NCBI RefSeq assembly: GCF_003597395.2
Contig: NC_133770.1
Coordinates: 91,526,731-91,590,730 of the forward strand
Source of the DNA: Chelonoidis abingdonii
Taxonomy: Eukaryota > Chordata > Testudines > Testudinidae
DNA length: 64,000 nucleotides
Reading direction: 5' to 3'
Shown here: positions 1 through 11,447 of the stretch, piece after piece
How positions within the stretch are numbered: position 1 is the stretch's first letter
Layout of the letters: each line of letters begins with the position of its first letter
The notes under the pieces: model-generated
Told to the model about the DNA's origin: nothing
Seen by the model: the letters and a program-made list of their open reading frames with translations, nothing else
Database searches by the model: none
Program-made: the position numbers and the translations under genes

Positions 1-1435
1 AACTGTACACGTAGAGTCATTTCTTTCCCTCGCTGGGCTTCACTTTCCAGTGTACCTTTGTGCAGTCAGTCAGAGGGATCCCAGAAACTTCCTGCAGAAT
101 GTTGTGTTGTGATGAGAGCCCATGCAAATGGGTAGCTCTTTGCAAAAATCTGATCACATTGTGACTGTTTCAGCTTGGGAAATGGAACTGCGCAGCTTAA
201 AATCCAAACAGTGCTGCAAAATCATGCTATGCCACAAAATTAGACTATTTAAACCCAAGTTGGTTAAACTGGTTGGGTGATGTTGGAAGCCTGCTTAGCT
301 ATAGCAAAGAAATGAACAAGGTTTTTCTTTTATGGGCTGTTTACATATTCACTATGTTTAGGCTGGGGCAGGATGAAGGAATCCATAGTACTGAAATGCT
401 AGATTACCACATTTTACCTCTGGAAAAATTTCCCATGTGTACAGTATGCTTTGGGAGAAACTTTCAAACATTTTATTTTGAGTTTAGGGAACTTTCACCA
501 GTCCTAGTAATAACTTAACTGGATTAATTACTGATGTGCATCACTTGCTTCCTGCCTGGTTTTTCCCCATCAGATAGATTTAGTATCTAGTTGTATTCTT
601 GGAGATATGATGTCTTTCAAAAACACAGCTGATGAATGTGTATTTTCTCACAATCAATTTGAACATAGAATTAGTGCATGGAATCCTGCTCACACAGTTC
701 AGTATTATTCCCTCTTCCTTCCCCCGAGCTTTTTAAAGAGAGATTAATGATTCTTTATAAATTAAGCTCCTTATTTTCCCTCATTCTGAGATATCATTAG
801 ATCTTTTTGAGCATTATTGAGTCAAATTCATCTCTGTTGTAAGATGGGCACAGCTCCGCTGGAGTTGCACCACTTAAACCAGAGCTGAATGTGGTTTACT
901 GTAGCTTATTGTAATAGCTGGTCTTAAAAACACTTTCTTGACACTTGCAATTTAAACCATTTCTCCTTAAGCTAGCAATATCCCCCCCTTTGTTTATTTT
1001 GTTAGACCTCATGAATGTCAATAAGTGAATGACATTCATTCATCACCTGTGTAAATGAGATGATTGGCATTCTGATGCCTGCCTGCCTGTAGAGATTTCC
1101 ATTTGGAGCTATTATTTCAGGTTCCCCTGTGCTTGCTCCCGAACGTGTGTAGGCTTTGTAGCTTTCAGCAATTTAGGTATTTCAGGCATTAATTTTTCTC
1201 ACTTGTGAAAACATGACTTGCATTATAGAGTGCAGCCCCCTGCCAAACTCCTGTGATACTGCAGCTTAGCCCAAGATATTGGGGAGAAAACGATCCTGTA
1301 ATATGGATTTCTCTCCCCCTAAATTCTCTTAAATGTCAGGACACGTTTTTGTCTTATCAGCCAATGGAGCATGTTAAAGCTATGAGGAAAACTTACTGCC
1401 CAAGTCAGATTATAGCTCCCTCTGATAACATGATA

Positions 1436-1619
1436 CACCTCCACCCCGATATAATGTGACCCGATATAACATGAATTCGGATATAACGTGGTAAAGCAGT
1501 GCTCGGGGCAGGGCTGTGCACTCCAGCTGATCAAATCAAGTTTGATATAATGCAGTTTCACCTATAATAGAGTAAGATTTTTTGGCTCCTGAGGACAGCG
1601 TTCTATTGAGGTAGTGGTG
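1436..1619 (-). mobile_element. Mariner-like MITE with TTATATCG-rich inverted ends
   Basis: A 184-bp element is flanked by TA on both sides (1434-1435 and 1620-1621). Its left end reads cacctccaccccgatataa and its right end is the degenerate inverse, ending gaggtagtggtg. It is built from short palindromic motifs around ttatatcg. A second copy lies in the opposite orientation at 11255-11447; both share the gagccaaaaaatctta segment. TA duplication and short terminal inverted repeats fit a non-autonomous Tc1/mariner-type element. No transposase is present. Confidence 0.75.
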
Positions 1620-1904
1620 TAACACTCTCTGCTTCTCCTTCCCAGATAGGTGGAATTGAGATTTCAATGGTTTTTCCTCCATGTTCTTACATTGAGTCTG
1701 GTGGGGAGTAGATGGGGATGGGATGTAGAGGCTGGTAAGCAGGATGAACAAAAGTCACTGAAAACCAGAAATATCCCTGTTTTCTAGACCTGTATTGAGA
1801 TCTCTGTCCATTTTTACATGATGTGACCCACACTTAACACAGTGTGGCTTTGTAGCCTTCTCTAATGGTTGGACTATGAATAGACTCCTACCGTCTCTAA
1901 GATA

Positions 1905-2170
1905 ATGGGCCTGATTTGATAGCTCAAGCAATAGAAGCCCATGCTTTTAGAATCAGTGGTCTTGGGTTCAGTCCTCACAGACCACCTGACCAGGGATATT
2001 GTTGCATACAAAAGCCAGTGATTTTGTCTGGATTTTGTATCCTACTGCGGACTGGCCTTCACAAGGGTCAGCGGATTCAAACTGACTAGGTGTACATGCC
2101 ATACCTTGTGAGGACAGGTGTTAATGCTTTGGTGGTCCCTCCTCCCAACCACCAGAGAGGTGGTCTCTCA
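1905..2170 (+). repeat. tRNA-like SINE-type repeat module
   Basis: The stretch at 1918-1978 resembles a tRNA half: tagctcaagc looks like an A box and gggttcagtcc like a B box (consensus GGTTCRANTCC), at a tRNA-like spacing. The downstream part to about 2170 is less ordered and has no clear tail. A tRNA-derived retroposon fragment is the best explanation. It lacks an aminoacyl stem and is not a tRNA gene. Confidence 0.45.
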
Positions 2171-2185
2171 CATTCTGCTCAACTT

Positions 2186-2449
2186 GGGATATGTCTACAC
2201 TTAAAACGCTGCATTGGCGCAGCTGCAACACTTCAGTGAAGACCCTCTAAGCCAATGGGAGAAAACGCTCTTGTCAATCCACCTCTGTGAGAGGCGTTAG
2301 GTATGTTGGGAGGAGAAGCTCTCTCACCAACATAGCACTGTCTACATGGGGGATTAGGTTGGTATAACTACATTACTTAGGGGTGTGGGTTTTTCTCATC
2401 CTTGAACAATGTAGTTGTACCAATATAAGAATGTAGTGTAGATCAGCCA
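2186..2449. mobile_element. Foldback MITE of the TGTCTACACT group
   Basis: It starts gggatatgtctacact and ends with the degenerate inverse, tagtgtagatcagcca. Internal segments are also inverted: accctctaagcc with the later gttggtataactacat region, which is also seen in the copies at 42751 and 58535. No open frame is present. The group recurs at least ten times in this window. Its superfamily (Harbinger-like or other) is not settled by what I can read. Confidence 0.6.
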
Positions 2450-3363
2450 TCCTCCCTGGCACGTGTTCAAATTTACAAGATGGGAAGGAAGAAGTGGGAA
2501 GGATGGTTGCTTGGATGAGGAAATGATGGAGTGGGCTCATGTTACAAACACTCTCATAGGCACATGATTCCTGCCAAAACATCCCCTCCTTGCACACCTT
2601 CCCACTCTTGATGGCAGGTGGCCCATTTTTTTCATGTCACCTATTGATAACTATAAAAGTGTAAGCTAAACTGTGGTCCTCGTGAATCATTTGGATCATT
2701 AAATTGGAGCATTGCATTAATATGGTTTGATCACTTTCTTTCAGGAAGGAGTTCATACCTACAATCACAGCTGTTGATTTGGTACTTCCCCAAGATGTTT
2801 GTTTCTCTCACACAGTATCAATAATATAGATCCAGTCTTTGCAGCCTTGTCTCTAAGCAGTTGGTGTGGCAACACATCATGCAATAATTCTGGATTTCTG
2901 AAGGAACATTCATATGATGAGATGCCTTGAGCTTCAGGGATTCGATGCCTTCAACCTTATTGATCTTTGTTTTGATGGACAGAACATAGCTTTCTTCCCT
3001 TTATGGCCATCCATTTTGGGCTGTTGTGGATTTGTAGTTGACAGGATTGTGGTTAGAACCTAAAGAAACTGGATGCAACTGCTCTTCTCTGTCCTAAAAC
3101 TTTCCTAAATTGCTTATTTGGGGGTGAAGAATTGCTTTACATGTGTTATGCTTCAAATGGAAATTTAGCTTGTTCAAAGAATTCCTGGATTCCTTGAAAA
3201 AAAAATGCCTTTACTGTGTCTGTTTTCATTTTGTGCATCGTTGGTGTCATTTTACCAAGCCATAGAAGAAGTCCTCTTGCCAAAGGTGCACTGGCCATGT
3301 GTGTGTTTCTTTTTCTTTTTCCTCTTGAAATTAACTACTTGCTACTTTGGTTTTGGTTTCCAG

Positions 3364-3491
3364 GGTCCTGGTTGGTGCCCCAAAGGCAGATTCTAAATAC
3401 AGCGCCTCTGTTAAGTCCCCAGGAGCTGTCTTTAAATGTCGAGTCCACACCAATCCTGAGAGGAGGTGCACAGAGCTGGATATGGGTCGAG
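3364..3491 (+). CDS. ITGA9: ITGA9 exon 2 (propeller blade 1 end, cysteine loop)
   Basis: The first base completes a split Trp codon; the exon then reads VLVGAPKADSKYS and ends CTELDMGR plus one base. VLVGAP is the closing strand of the first FG-GAP blade. The rest is the cysteine-containing insert between blades 1 and 2 (FKCRVH and RRCTEL), whose two cysteines are expected to form a disulfide as in other integrin alpha chains. The acceptor is tttccag at 3357-3363 and the donor is G|gtgggt at 3492. A second GT at 3496 would break the join to exon 3, so 3491 is preferred. The sequence differs from human at a few positions, for example Ala for Pro in the KYSxSVK stretch. Confidence 0.97.
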
Positions 3492-4372
3492 GTGGGTAAA
3501 TCTAACACTTTTTTTTTTTTACTTACCTGTGACTGAAAGTTCTAGCAAATATCTTAGGTCCTGATCCAAAGTCCCTTGAAATCATTGGAAAGACTTCCAT
3601 CAACTTCAGTGGGCTTTAGATCAGGGCTCTAGACCACACAGGTGTAGCACTAGGAACTTGATCCCATTGAAGTCCAATGGTAAAACTCCCATTTACTCTA
3701 AATAGTTCACGATTATGTCCTACCTGAGGACTGGAAGCAATATGTTCTTGATGGAGGTCTCTGACTGCAGTCTGGGCTCTCTCTGGGCCACTGTGTCAGG
3801 CTAATCTTTTTGGCCAAGCTTTTGCCAAATGAATGTAAACCAGGCTGTTGTCTTTTCCTTACCTGGTTTCATTTCTTTAGTTTCTGGAGAGGGATGGTTG
3901 GAATTGCTGCTCATGTTGAGCAGTTCTGCTTTGATTTTGTGTGATTTTTTTTCCCTTCCCCTTCCATTTGAAGGGTGATTTATATACTGTGTTATAAACA
4001 GAGTAATCTGTGTGTGTTTGGTAATGGAATAATAACTTTGATTTATCCTACTTGCTTCTTATGCAAAAGAAAACACATCAGTGAGATTGGTATGTTGTTA
4101 CATGTGATCAGGACTAAGGTCTCATTGTACAAGATGCTGGTCAAACACGTCGAGACATGGTCCCCTTCCCTTCCCAGGCTAACACCCTGATCCTGTGATC
4201 TAATCCTTGTGAATGGGTCCTTATGAAGAATCATACATGTTTGATCTCTGTTGGTGAAAAAGAGTTCATAGTAATATTGCTGTGTTTTTGTTAACATGTT
4301 TTATTTTAGCATCACTGTATGAACTTTGTCCTGACATCAGAACCAGAGAGTGCTCCATCATAAGTTAATATT

Positions 4373-4672
4373 TAGGCTATGTCTCTGCTGATGGCGGTGT
4401 GCAGAGTACATACACTGTATGCCACTCTAGCAGTGTAGACATGAGGTAGACCAGAATCCTAGAGTATGTACCCCACACTGCTCTCTGCATGCCCAAGCAG
4501 TGCCTCCCATGGCTACACTGCTATTTTTAGTACTGTAATATCCCACTGCCTCCCTGCTGCTGGAGCCTTTCCCCACTGCCTCCTCTGTGTCAGAGCCTTT
4601 CACTGTTGAGTGTAGCAGCCCACTGCAGTGTGGATGCAACCTGCTTTATACTGCAGCGTATAGCTACACACA
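4373..4672. mobile_element. Foldback MITE, TGTCTACACT group (CTATTTTTAG subtype)
   Basis: It starts taggctatgtctctgc and ends in the degenerate inverse agctacacacaccctag. The inner motif ctacactgctatttttag recurs in the elements at 16886, 18195 (inverted) and 38857, tying these into one subtype. There is no coding capacity. The borders are approximate. Confidence 0.5.
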
Positions 4673-5065
4673 CCCTAGACGCTGACACAAGTGTAGGGTG
4701 AAAGAGGGTTTTTGGCTAGTTATGTTTTGTTTTTATCAATAAAATTCTACTTAATTCTGCATGTAAGTGTTTGCAAATATCTGCCTATATACTTAGTTTT
4801 GCTAAAAGAAACACTCGTGCCCCCGCCCCACTCCTTGACACTACAGTAAGATGAGTTAATGGATGTAATAACAGATCATAGAAAGAAAGAGGTGAGCCAA
4901 CTTTTTAAAAAAATGCCTAACTCCCATTTTCTAAAGTGAATTAAGCACTTGTGAAAATGTTACACTGCCAACACCACAGTACTTTCCCCATGGACTTCAG
5001 TGGGACTGATCATGTGTCTGAAGTTAATGCACATGCTGAAAGGTTCACTGGCTTGTACCCTTAGA

Positions 5066-5172
5066 TTGTAAACTCTTTGGAACAGGGACTGTCTTTTACA
5101 GTGTGTTTGTCCAGCACCCAACACAAGGGGGCTCTCCTCCTGGGCGCTATCATAGTATGTATGAGAAATAAT
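5066..5172 (+). repeat. Old L2/MIR-type 3' tail fragment
   Basis: The run gattgtaaactctttgg, then ggactgtcttttacagtg and cagcacccaacacaa, follows the well-known 3' tail of ancient amniote L2-like and MIR-like retroposons. It ends in an A-rich stretch (gagaaataata). Divergence is high, so the family is uncertain. Confidence 0.55.
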
Positions 5173-5285
5173 AGTGAGAGATGGGAAAGAGCGGTTTGAT
5201 CAGCTGGCATCTCTCTTACAAGGGCACGTTATAGATATTAAAAAAACTAAATGCATCCTCCTCACCTATCCCTCCCTCTTTTAAG

Positions 5286-5392
5286 GCAATACTCGGGGCA
5301 CGCTCTGTGGAAAGACCTGTAAGGAGGATAGAGATGATGAATGGATGGGCGTAAGCCTTGCTAGACAGCCCAAGGCTGACGGAAATGTGCTG
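5286..5392 (+). CDS. ITGA9: ITGA9 exon 3 (blade 2, CGKTC loop)
   Basis: With the base carried from exon 2 it reads GNTRGTLCGKTCKEDRDD, then EWMGVSLARQ and ends PKADGNVL. The Cys-x-x-x-Cys pair belongs to the disulfide loop of blade 2, and WMGVSLA is the blade core strand. The exon is 107 bp (two carried bases plus 35 codons) and ends in phase 0. The acceptor is cttttaag at 5278-5285 and the donor is gtaagt at 5393. Compared with human, the segment just before the first cysteine differs most (N-T-R-G-T-L against K-N-R-G-T-S). This is a surface loop, where change is expected. Confidence 0.97.
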
Positions 5393-5835
5393 GTAAGTCC
5401 ACTCTTTCCCTTGAGCTCAGTGATCACTGCTGTGCTGACACTAATGCTGAACATGTTGGGATTAATGTCTTCACTAGTAACTGACAGAGTTCAGATTTAT
5501 GAGCAGTGAACTCCATAGTCCCTTCCTTGAAGCAGATAGAAAAATGAGCCTCAGCCAGAAATGTATTGAGAGAAAGAAGACTTCAAAGTAGTAGCACCTG
5601 ACTTGTCACCTAAGGGCTTCCTCTTAAATTTCTGAGTGTTTAGGCCTTTTGAACAGAATGAATGGAACTTTGTTTTTCTCTGAATGCGTCTGCTAGTTCA
5701 TTTGTTTTACAGATTGTGTGTGTGTGTGGGGAGTGCGGCATAAGTCAATGAATATAGTGTGTGTTGTGTCAGAACATGTAAAAAATGTCAGGTTTAGATA
5801 TTCAGCTAAATTCTGCTCTTGGATGTGTGCATGAA

Positions 5836-5925
5836 TCTTCCATTAATGAGGTAGCAGAGATGGGAGTCAAGGTCGCTTGTCAAGGTCTTCCATTAATGAG
5901 GTAGCAGAGATGGGAGTCAAGGTCG
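5836..5925 (+). repeat. Recent 50-bp-period tandem duplication
   Basis: Bases 5836-5875 and 5886-5925 are identical over 40 bp (beginning tcttccattaatgagg, ending caaggtcg). They are separated by a 10-bp link that itself repeats caaggt. Perfect identity in an intron implies a recent event or an allele or assembly variant. Confidence 0.9.
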
Positions 5926-6930
5926 TTTTGGGTACAATTAACAGGCAAATATTGAGGGCCATGGGAGTTGATGTGCATGTTTGTTAAAGGGTAAAATTTG
6001 ATCCTAAGGATGTGGAATTTATCTTCACAGGACAATGTTTCAAATCATGTGAACCTTCAAATAAATCACAGAGAAAGCTAGGCAAATACTGCAAAAAAAA
6101 ATCTGTAAATATTTATTGACATTTTAAAATGACTTTGATTATTGTGTTTGCTCCTGGTATGTAATCTAGCAAACTCACTGACATGCTATGTTCACCAAAA
6201 CAGCAGGATTTGAGAAAATATTGCAGAAAATTTGTGAAAAATGAATTTCAAGATTGTACTTGAGCATTTCCAACAGAAACCTTTTTCTAAACAAATCCAA
6301 TCAGAAAACAGTAACCTACCATGTGACCTATGTTTCCAATCAAATTTGGAATACTAAGTATATGGAACACATTGTCAACAAATATTTACAGAATTTTGTT
6401 GCACTATTCAGTCAGTTACTTTAAGCAAATCACAATCAATCTGTAGGCAGCTTGTGAACAGAAAAACCTGAAATTGATAGAATAAATTGTTACAGATTAT
6501 TCTGATGTAATCACGGGCAGTTGAGCCAAGTAAGACTATTTGTAATAGCAGATGAGTAAGGAGTCCTCAAAAGTAGGTATATTTAAAAATAAATACATAT
6601 CAAATCAACTTTTAAGACAGGAAAGTTAATATCAATATTCTGCATCATGCCACTGCATGGTGCTGAGGATGGTCCACACCTGTGCAAGCCAATAGGTATG
6701 GAGGATGCTGCAGTCCTTTGCAGGAAGTACATCAGTATCTTGCTAAATTGGGACCTAAATCCCCATAGGCAAGATTTTGTGCTACACATTGAAGTCAACG
6801 GAAACTGTGGCATTGACTTCAGTGTGTACAGTATCAGCCCCTCAAAGAGCCACTCTCGTATTGGACCAAGGGCAACTCTCTGTTTAGGACATGAAGACTA
6901 AATAGAAAAGCCTTTTATAACAAAGATATG

Positions 6931-7077
6931 ATGACCATATTTCCTAAATGAGACACTGTAAGAGGCTGGCCCAAGCCCCTCTCCACCCTGGGGCTATCCT
7001 GAGCTGCTCACACTAGCTCCTCTCCCCACACAGGGGGCAGGCAGGGCTCCTGTGAGCAGCGATACACATACTAGATA
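6931..7077. repeat. Partial relative of the GGGTGACC element
   Basis: The stretch begins gatgaccatatttcctaa, which resembles the degenerate outer end of the complete element starting at 7078, and continues with a GC-richer segment. It may be a broken neighbour copy or the outer part of a nested pair. Confidence is low because no right end can be seen. Confidence 0.3.
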
Positions 7078-7321
7078 GGGTGACCTCCCAAAGCCTGAGA
7101 CTGGCATTGCTGCTTACTCGAGCCGCTTTCCCTCTCCACGCACGCATTACTCCACACCTCGTGTTTTTTTTTTAACAAAAGTGGGTATTTGTCCTGTTTG
7201 CTTTTGCCAACTGATAAACTTGGCAAGAGCAAACGCGACAAATAACCACTTTTGCCAGAAAAGTTGGGACAGGGCTTAAAAAAAGGGACTATCCTGGCCA
7301 AAAAAGGACATATGGTCACCC
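7078..7321. mobile_element. TA-flanked DNA element with GGGTGACC ends
   Basis: The left end gggtgacctccca and the right end tatggtcaccc are inverse to each other. TA flanks both sides (7076-7077 and 7322-7323). An inner inverted pair surrounds about 7178-7262: aaaagtgggtatttgtc against gacaaataaccactttt. This is a non-autonomous DNA transposon. TA duplication suggests a Tc1/mariner-type mechanism, but the superfamily is inferred only. Confidence 0.65.
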
Positions 7322-7756
7322 TAAACAAAAATAATCTATAGACTAGCTAGACTAAAGTGCAGACTGGCCTGCCATACAGCCTCCTGACCTTGGATCTCAT
7401 CATGAGTCAACGTTCTCAATAATCTGAGAGTTACGACAGTACAGCTTGAGTTGCCAGTTCTTTCCATACTTAAACTGTAAAATGCATTCTCTTTCTCTCA
7501 CTGGGAAAGGAACCAGGGACAATGCATTAAAACTTGGAGATAAGCCATGTCCCTTAATCTCACTCTTCCCAAATACCTGCCCCATTTATCATGTGTATAT
7601 GTTTTCTCCAAAGTGTTGCCATTTTTTTCATTTTAAATAGCCAACTCGATGACTTTGAATCCTGCAGTACTGAAAACAAAATATATGAACTGAAGCTAAA
7701 GCCCATATGGTAGAGAGTGAGAGGGATTTCAGTTAGTTATTTGTGCACTTAAAAAA

Positions 7757-7925
7757 TTGCTTGTTGGGCTCCAGTCCTGCAGTGAACTCCACAGAGCCCT
7801 ATTGACTTCATGCAGGACTGTTTGCAGGATCAGTGTCTTAGTTTGTAAACTCGTTCAGGCAAGACTTGTATTTCCTGCTGTATTTTCTACTGCACCAACC
7901 TGGCATTTAATAAACAACAACAACG
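7757..7925 (+). repeat. Old retroposon tail fragment
   Basis: The pattern cagtcctgcagtgaac, then attgacttcatgcagg, then tttgtaaactcgttcagg and an AAC-rich end (aataaacaacaacaac) fits a diverged L2/MIR-like tail. An open frame across it is chance. Confidence 0.4.
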
Positions 7926-10900
7926 AAGGTTGCATTCATATGCTTTACTTGTTTTGCATTTCTATTGTGGTTCATTACTGCACCACTTTTCCTTTGTATT
8001 ATGCAGGTTCCCACAAATTTCATAGTGCAATGAAACCAAAATGTGTGACCGCAACTCTTGAATTCCACAACAACATTCATTCTATTGCTATTCCCTCATC
8101 CTCCTTCAGTCTCTAGCTCACAGCTAAAAACACTCATTGATATGAAAATTGTCATGGTGATTTTCCAGGGTGGATTTTTCACTGTGATCTCCAACTGACC
8201 CATCTCAACTCGCATGACTCCGCTCCTGAGATGCTCAGGCTCTCTGGCTTGGAATTCCTTTCCCATCCATGGGCCAGTGAAGTGGGGGAGCTTGTAGCCA
8301 GCTTCAGTGGCTCATCTTTCTGGCTTCCCAGGCCTCAGCTACACTGAACCATGCAGGGAGCATGCACTGTAATCAAATTAACTCCCTTTGGAGGGCAAGC
8401 AGGAGTGCAAGAAGCAGCTAGAGGAAGGTCCTGGCATGGTAGGAGACCACAAATGAAAAATGGCAGATTCCTTAACAAAAATGCCAATTCCATCGCATCT
8501 TGAAAAAATGCCAACTTCTGCAGCCACAAAATTGAATAGTCTGAGATGAATGGGGTAGACCATGCCTCTTAAAGCTATTGTTTCAGTCTCTCTGCAGACT
8601 CAGGCAGGCAACACTGCATCACTTACACTCAGCTCATATTTTAACAGCTTGCTTCATACCCGTAAACTCAAATTTAAAGACTGGAAAGCTGAGATTCTGG
8701 AGCAGAACCGTGGTATGGGACAAATTCTGCTATGGCTGAATACACAGGTTTTTACACTGTGATTTTATAGAAAGGTTAAAATCTCCAATAGAAATACAGG
8801 GTGGGAGCACTGGAAAAGGCTGACACAACTCTCATGTACCAGTGAACAGAATGATGTATGTTTGTTCTTTTTTTTTCATTCATTCATGTGAAATGCTCCT
8901 AGCTTTGCAAAGCTTTCAGCCCTGAGTCTGTTTTAAATATCCATGTTAAGCGGCAGCTCACTTTCTTTATCCCTTCCTCTTTCCTGCCCTCAGCATTTCA
9001 CCTTGGCTCATTCCTGAGCAAGACCTGCTGCTGCTTTCTCCAATTTTCAATCATTTGTGCTGCTTTGGAAGAGATTAGTGGGTTAATATAAGCGAGAGCA
9101 GCTTTTGGGAGGTAAAAAAATAATGGGATTTATAATATCACAACCCTTTATTTATCTTTCTATAGCTTAAAAAACACATTCATTTTTTTTCCTCCACAAT
9201 TTATATCCGGAATAACTTTTTTGTTTTTCAAATCCATTCTTTTCCAGGGCATTCTGTTCTCTGGTTTCATAGCTCCACTTGAATGTCAGCCTAGAGCTGT
9301 GTCTGTATGACACACTCTATGCAAATATATATGGGTGCGTTTTTGCACTCCTAGTGCAAATGTTTCAGAAGAGAAACAATTTCCTGATCGCTCTGAAAGT
9401 AAATATTATGCATTTTTTAAAAACTCTGACTAAAGAGTGCCCAGAGATTAAAATCACAACCAAGTTTGCTTAAAAGTGAAAGTAATTAAATTCAATAAGC
9501 TCTTCCTTATGAGCCTACTAACATACATCTGGCTGTCAGAGTGCCATTATAAACAGCCTTCATATAATGCATGTCTCTCTGTAACATAAAATATAGTACA
9601 GAGCTTTCCAAAGCTCCTTGGGTGCTTCATTATGCCTCTGTGTTAACTATCTTATCCAGTAACTAGATGCATTTGGTTGAGTACTGAAGATTAGAACAGC
9701 AGTAAATATCACTTAATGCTGATGATTCAGGAGAGCTTACTGGTGGTGGTGGTCCATTCCATTAAAATGAAAAGAAAGCAGTGGTGATTTTTAGTTCTTT
9801 TCTACGGGTAAGAAACAGTCTTGACTCTGGTCCAGATTGAGTTTTGCTCTATCCATTCCCTGGTAGTTGGACAGGATGATGCACCTGTGCTTGGTTTATA
9901 ATGTGTTCCTAGGAGCATTCAGAGGCTCCCAGAGGCAATGTGCTCAGCACTGACGTTGTAAGATGGGGATCAGGATAGAGCGTCTTGCATCCTTTAACAT
10001 TATGCTCTCCAGGCAAGTGCAGGCCTCCCAAAGGAAGTGTTGTCTTGTTCTCCTTGACTGGAAGGGTTGTGACTGGGATGTGAGGCTGACAGTGTAGCGA
10101 GGGGCATCTGTTGGTTCAAACAGACACAAAAGAGACTCCATGAGAATGAGCAGGCCACGTTTGTGATCAGTATAAAGGGCTGTGTCTGCGCTGCCTGCAG
10201 TGGAGCTATGCTGACTTACACCAGCTGGAGATACAAGTTCAAATTCAAAGCTCTTGCTGTTTCCCATTTCATTTCCTTTGATTCAAATGAACTGTTTGGG
10301 GGTGAGGAAATTGCCTCGCCATGAGACAGACCACCAATGGTAATTCTGGGAGTGAAGGGGAGCTGAGGATGTGTAAGCCAGGTGTTTGAATGCTCCTATG
10401 CTGAGACTGTGAGGAGTGCAGCGTCCTGGGTTGTGTCTTAGCTCTCATTGTGGAGGGGTGATTGTTTTTTTCATCAGGAAAGGGAGGAGGATGGGAAGAT
10501 AGAGGGGGGAAAATGAGATGTTAATTTTGTGCCTGTCATCCTTCTTAGTGATCCTTTCAGTCTTAGCATTCCCTCTAACTCCTTCCCCCCTTCACTCCCA
10601 TCTTATTCCGCTTGCCTTCCCCACCCTGCTTTCTTTTCTTCCACTAGATTCTACCCAGTCTACCTTTGCTTAGAAAAAGTTCTCCCTGGTGTCACCTCCC
10701 ATCACCATGAGGTTCTACTTGACACATTGCCTGGCATCTAAAGTGATAAAGGTCTTGAGATTTGCTGTCCGAGCTGCCCTTGCTCCAAGGAACATACATC
10801 TCTGTGACATGGGTGGCTAGGAGGAGCCTCAAAATTTGAAATTTGTGATGCCAACATTGGCAATGTCAAGTCTTAGCAGTGGAGGAACATGGCAATTGGA

Positions 10901-11048
10901 GTATCCATTTTGTAGCAAAGGTAGGGTTCAGAGAACTAAAGAAAGGTGGAAGAGTTAGGTGGGAGAAAGATTGGGTTGAGTATTTTTGATACGAAGAGGT
11001 GTCCTGCTGCCTCACGTTACAGTAACACATGTAATATGATTCATTTAG

Positions 11049-11172
11049 GCCTGTGCCCATCGCTGGAAAAACATCTACTATGAGACAGAGTACGTCCTTC
11101 CCCATGGTTTCTGCAATATCATCCCACCCAACCTCCATTCCAATGGTCAAAAATTGTTGCCCTGTTATGAAG
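11049..11172 (+). CDS. ITGA9: ITGA9 exon 4 (blade 2)
   Basis: It reads ACAHRWKNIYYETEYVLPHG and continues with FCNIIPPNLHSNGQKLLPCYE, ending with one base of the next Glu codon. ACAHRW is a hallmark strand of integrin alpha blade 2, and the cysteines at CAH, FCN and PCY belong to its disulfides. The exon is 124 bp (41 codons plus one base). The acceptor is catttag (11042-11048) and the donor gtaagg (11173). The NLHSNGQKLL part differs from human (about NLQAKGRTLI), consistent with an exposed hairpin. Confidence 0.97.
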
Positions 11173-11254
11173 GTAAGGTGTTATTTCTCTGTCATTAAGA
11201 CAGAGTAGATTTTCCTGTTGTCTCAAAAATATCTATGATAAACCTTCATTAATT

Positions 11255-11447
11255 CACCTTTATCTCGATATAATGCTATCCTTGGGAGCCAAAAAATCTT
11301 ACCGCGTTATAGGTGAAACCGCGTTATATTGAACTTGCTTTGATCCACTGGAGTGTGCAGCCCCCCTCTTCCCCACCCGAGCTCTGCTTTACTGCATTAT
11401 ATCCAAATTTGTGTTATATCGGGTTGTCTTATATCAAAGTAGAAGTG
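11255..11447 (+). mobile_element. Mariner-like MITE, second copy
   Basis: It opens cacctttatctcgatataa and closes with the inverse atatcaaagtagaagtg, followed by TA. The expected TA before the left end now reads TT, so one flank has probably mutated. It shares the gagccaaaaaatctta segment and the cgttatat motifs with the copy at 1436-1619, which lies in the opposite orientation. Confidence 0.7.

Larger units (their letters stand above)
1..3363 (+). other. ITGA9: ITGA9 intron 1, 3' end (partial)
   Basis: No exon is visible here. The acceptor AG is at 3362-3363, after a pyrimidine- and T-rich stretch at 3304-3360. The intron holds a mariner-like MITE (1436-1619), a tRNA-like repeat module (about 1905-2170) and a foldback MITE (2186-2449). 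A short inverted pair (atgaatgtca with tgacattcat) lies at about 1010-1042. The stretch at about 822-900 resembles a degenerate old repeat common in reptile genomes. The remainder (1-820, 1043-1430 and 2450-3300) shows nothing I can name. Confidence 0.85.
3492..5285 (+). other. ITGA9: ITGA9 intron 2
   Basis: This 1.8 kb GT-AG intron holds a foldback MITE (4373-4672) and an L2/MIR-type tail (about 5066-5172). The stretch at 3557-3715 contains the degenerate motif around cattgaagtccaatgg, seen in many places in this window and probably an old repeat. I see nothing else. Confidence 0.85.
5393..11048 (+). other. ITGA9: ITGA9 intron 3
   Basis: A 5.7 kb GT-AG intron. It holds a 50-bp-period tandem duplication (5836-5925), a TA-flanked DNA element (7078-7321) and old retroposon tails (about 7757-7925). 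The stretch at about 10165-10240 (ctatgctgacttacaccagc) belongs to a degenerate family also seen at 20090-20160. Between 5930 and 6900 and between 8120 and 9940 I see only unremarkable AT-rich sequence. Bases 10441-10740 are pyrimidine-rich with no gene. Confidence 0.85.

Noticed and set aside
3216..3536. Open frame covering exon 2 in another frame
   Set aside because: The splice sites and integrin similarity define the exon. This frame runs through the intron and reads the exon out of frame.
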